From contig NZ_CP097253.1 in NCBI RefSeq assembly GCF_023380025.1, positions 1,488,001 to 1,552,000 of the forward strand: a stretch of DNA of 64,000 nt, written 5' to 3'. The position numbers and the translations under genes are program-made. This stretch comes from Sphingomonas glaciei. GTDB taxonomy: Bacteria > Pseudomonadota > Alphaproteobacteria > Sphingomonadales > Sphingomonadaceae. Shown here piece by piece: positions 63,222-64,000 of this stretch; the stretch's first letter is position 1; every line of letters begins with the position of its first letter. Under the pieces are notes generated by a model, which saw only the letters and a program-made list of their open reading frames with translations, ran no database searches and was not told the DNA's origin.

Positions 63222-63647
63222 ATGGCCAGCACGACCGCGCCGCGACGGGTGATCCACCCGGTGCACGCCTTATTCCTCGCCTGCAGCCTTCCCTTGTTCC
63301 TCGGCGCGATGCTGGCCGACTGGGCCTATTCCTCCACCCAGTCCGTGCAGTGGATCAACTTCGCTGCCTGGCTGAACGCCGGGGCGCTGGTGTTTGCCGG
63401 GGCGGCGCTGCTGTGGGCGGCGATCGATTTCCTGCGCGCCGACGTCCGGCGCGACGCCCGCTCCGCGCTTTATCTGCTGGTGCTAATTACGACGCTGGTC
63501 GTCGGCTTCATCACCGCGCTGGTCCACGGCAAGGACGCGTGGGCGGCGATGCCCGCCGGCCTTACCCTCTCCGTCATCACCTTCCTGCTCGCGCTGGCCG
63601 CGGTGTGGTTGGGCTTTTCGACCCTTCGTGCGGGAGTTGTCCGGTGA
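63222..63647 (+). CDS. DUF2231 membrane protein
   Basis: A 141-residue inner-membrane protein with four predicted helices. VIHPVHALFLACSLPLFLGAMLADWAYSST near the N-terminus, WINFAAWLNAGALVFAGAALLWAAIDFLRAD and HGKDAWAAMPAGLTLSVITFLLALAAVWLGF match DUF2231, a family often encoded next to sugar or cytochrome-linked dehydrogenases. Here the next gene, overlapping by GTGA, is such a dehydrogenase, so the pair probably works together. Confidence 0.85.
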   Translation: MASTTAPRRVIHPVHALFLACSLPLFLGAMLADWAYSSTQSVQWINFAAWLNAGALVFAGAALLWAAIDFLRADVRRDARSALYLLVLITTLVVGFITALVHGKDAWAAMPAGLTLSVITFLLALAAVWLGFSTLRAGVVR

Positions 63648-64000
63648 ACCGCCTTCCCCTGCTCGCCCTGACCCTTGCCCTCGCCTCCTGCGGCGGAGAC
63701 CCTGAGGTCACGCAATACGGCCCGCAGCCGGACCTGCCCAAGCCCCAGCGCGGGCTGATCCCGACCATGACCATCGCCAGTCCCGCAGGCTGGGGCGACC
63801 GCCGCCCCGCAGTGCCCGAGGGCTATCGGGTGACGCCGATCGCCACCGACCTCAAGATCCCGCGCCAGACCCTGGTGCTTCCCAATGGCGACATCCTGGT
63901 CGCCGAAGGCAAGGGCGGCGGCGATGCTCCGATCCTCCGCCCCAAGGATCTGATCGCGGGTTATTTCAAGCGAAAGGGCACGAGTTCGGTCAAGGGCGGC
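63644..64000 (+). CDS. Sorbosone dehydrogenase-like lipoprotein (5' part, runs off window)
   Basis: The first 119 residues of an exported, PQQ-dependent sugar dehydrogenase type protein. It has a lipobox (LALASC, Cys16), a Pro-rich linker and the first propeller strand of an L-sorbosone dehydrogenase-like domain (VPEGYRVTPIATDLKIPRQTLVLPNGDILVAEGKGGG). GTG 63644 overlaps the DUF2231 stop. The catalytic region and the PQQ contacts lie beyond position 64000. Confidence 0.82.
   Translation, partial: MNRLPLLALTLALASCGGDPEVTQYGPQPDLPKPQRGLIPTMTIASPAGWGDRRPAVPEGYRVTPIATDLKIPRQTLVLPNGDILVAEGKGGGDAPILRPKDLIAGYFKRKGTSSVKGG

Overview
The window is chromosomal DNA from a high-GC alphaproteobacterium, most likely a member of Sphingomonadales (Sphingomonas/Sphingomicrobium-like). 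This rests on four things: the GC-rich third positions and frequent GTG/TTG starts; a methionine synthase split into two genes under a fused ArsR-methyltransferase regulator; alphaproteobacterial signals (CIRCE at groES, a sigma-EcfG type promoter, a CtrA-like DNA-binding domain); and gene orders such as ribF-ileS-lspA-DUF3035 and rpsM-rpsK-rpoA-rplQ. Genus is inference. I see no prophage, insertion sequence, CRISPR array or rRNA operon. It reads as a core-genome segment with a few accessory islands.

Layout. 0-4.2 kb (minus): a methionine-cycle operon of four overlapping genes, regulator-metF-homocysteine methyltransferase-metH, with a 22-bp perfect palindrome just before the first start codon. 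4.2-10.4 kb: a small lipoprotein, a PhnA-domain protein, a 2OG-oxygenase-like protein, groES-groEL with CIRCE, a MATE exporter and an exported SMI1/KNR4-like protein. 10.5-17 kb: LysR regulator, rlmE, ppx/gppA, tRNA-Gln, a secreted barrel-like protein, a large L,D-transpeptidase, a receiver protein and a SleB-type wall hydrolase. 17.3-26 kb: typA/bipA, a small basic protein, an MFS transporter, panB, a YfgM-like protein, bamB, der and an Hpt protein. 26-28.2 kb: DUF418 protein, bfr and bfd. 28.2-35.6 kb: a fatty-acid type catabolic cluster with three acyl-CoA dehydrogenases, two SDRs and a bifunctional hydratase/3-hydroxyacyl-CoA dehydrogenase, arranged divergently around 30.5 kb.

35.7-37.6 kb holds two tandem paralogues that look like the sensory half of LuxR-type regulators without any HTH; this is the least explained locus. 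37.6-47.3 kb: a PepSY protein and a ferric-reductase-like membrane protein, two lipid-anchored or secreted L,D-transpeptidases, a cNMP-binding/thioredoxin-reductase-like fusion, a PEP-CTERM protein, guaA, a Gly/Tyr-rich secreted protein and a prolyl oligopeptidase. 47.4-53.3 kb: M20 amidohydrolase, OPT transporter, queF, a sulfurtransferase, a receiver-less CtrA-like protein and a DUF3035 lipoprotein. 53.3-64 kb: lspA-ileS-ribF, the rpsM-rpsK-rpoA-rplQ transcript, uppP with an NDUFA9-like protein, tRNA-Leu, a DUF2231 protein and the 5' part of a sorbosone-dehydrogenase-like gene.

Connections between genes: the same 15-bp palindrome (TGCGAACGCTTCGCA) lies upstream of bfd and of the ferric-reductase-like gene, suggesting a shared iron regulator. 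Envelope genes are over-represented (three L,D-transpeptidases, SleB hydrolase, UppP, BamB, YfgM, LspA, DUF3035 lipoprotein), and one transpeptidase carries a textbook general-stress promoter.
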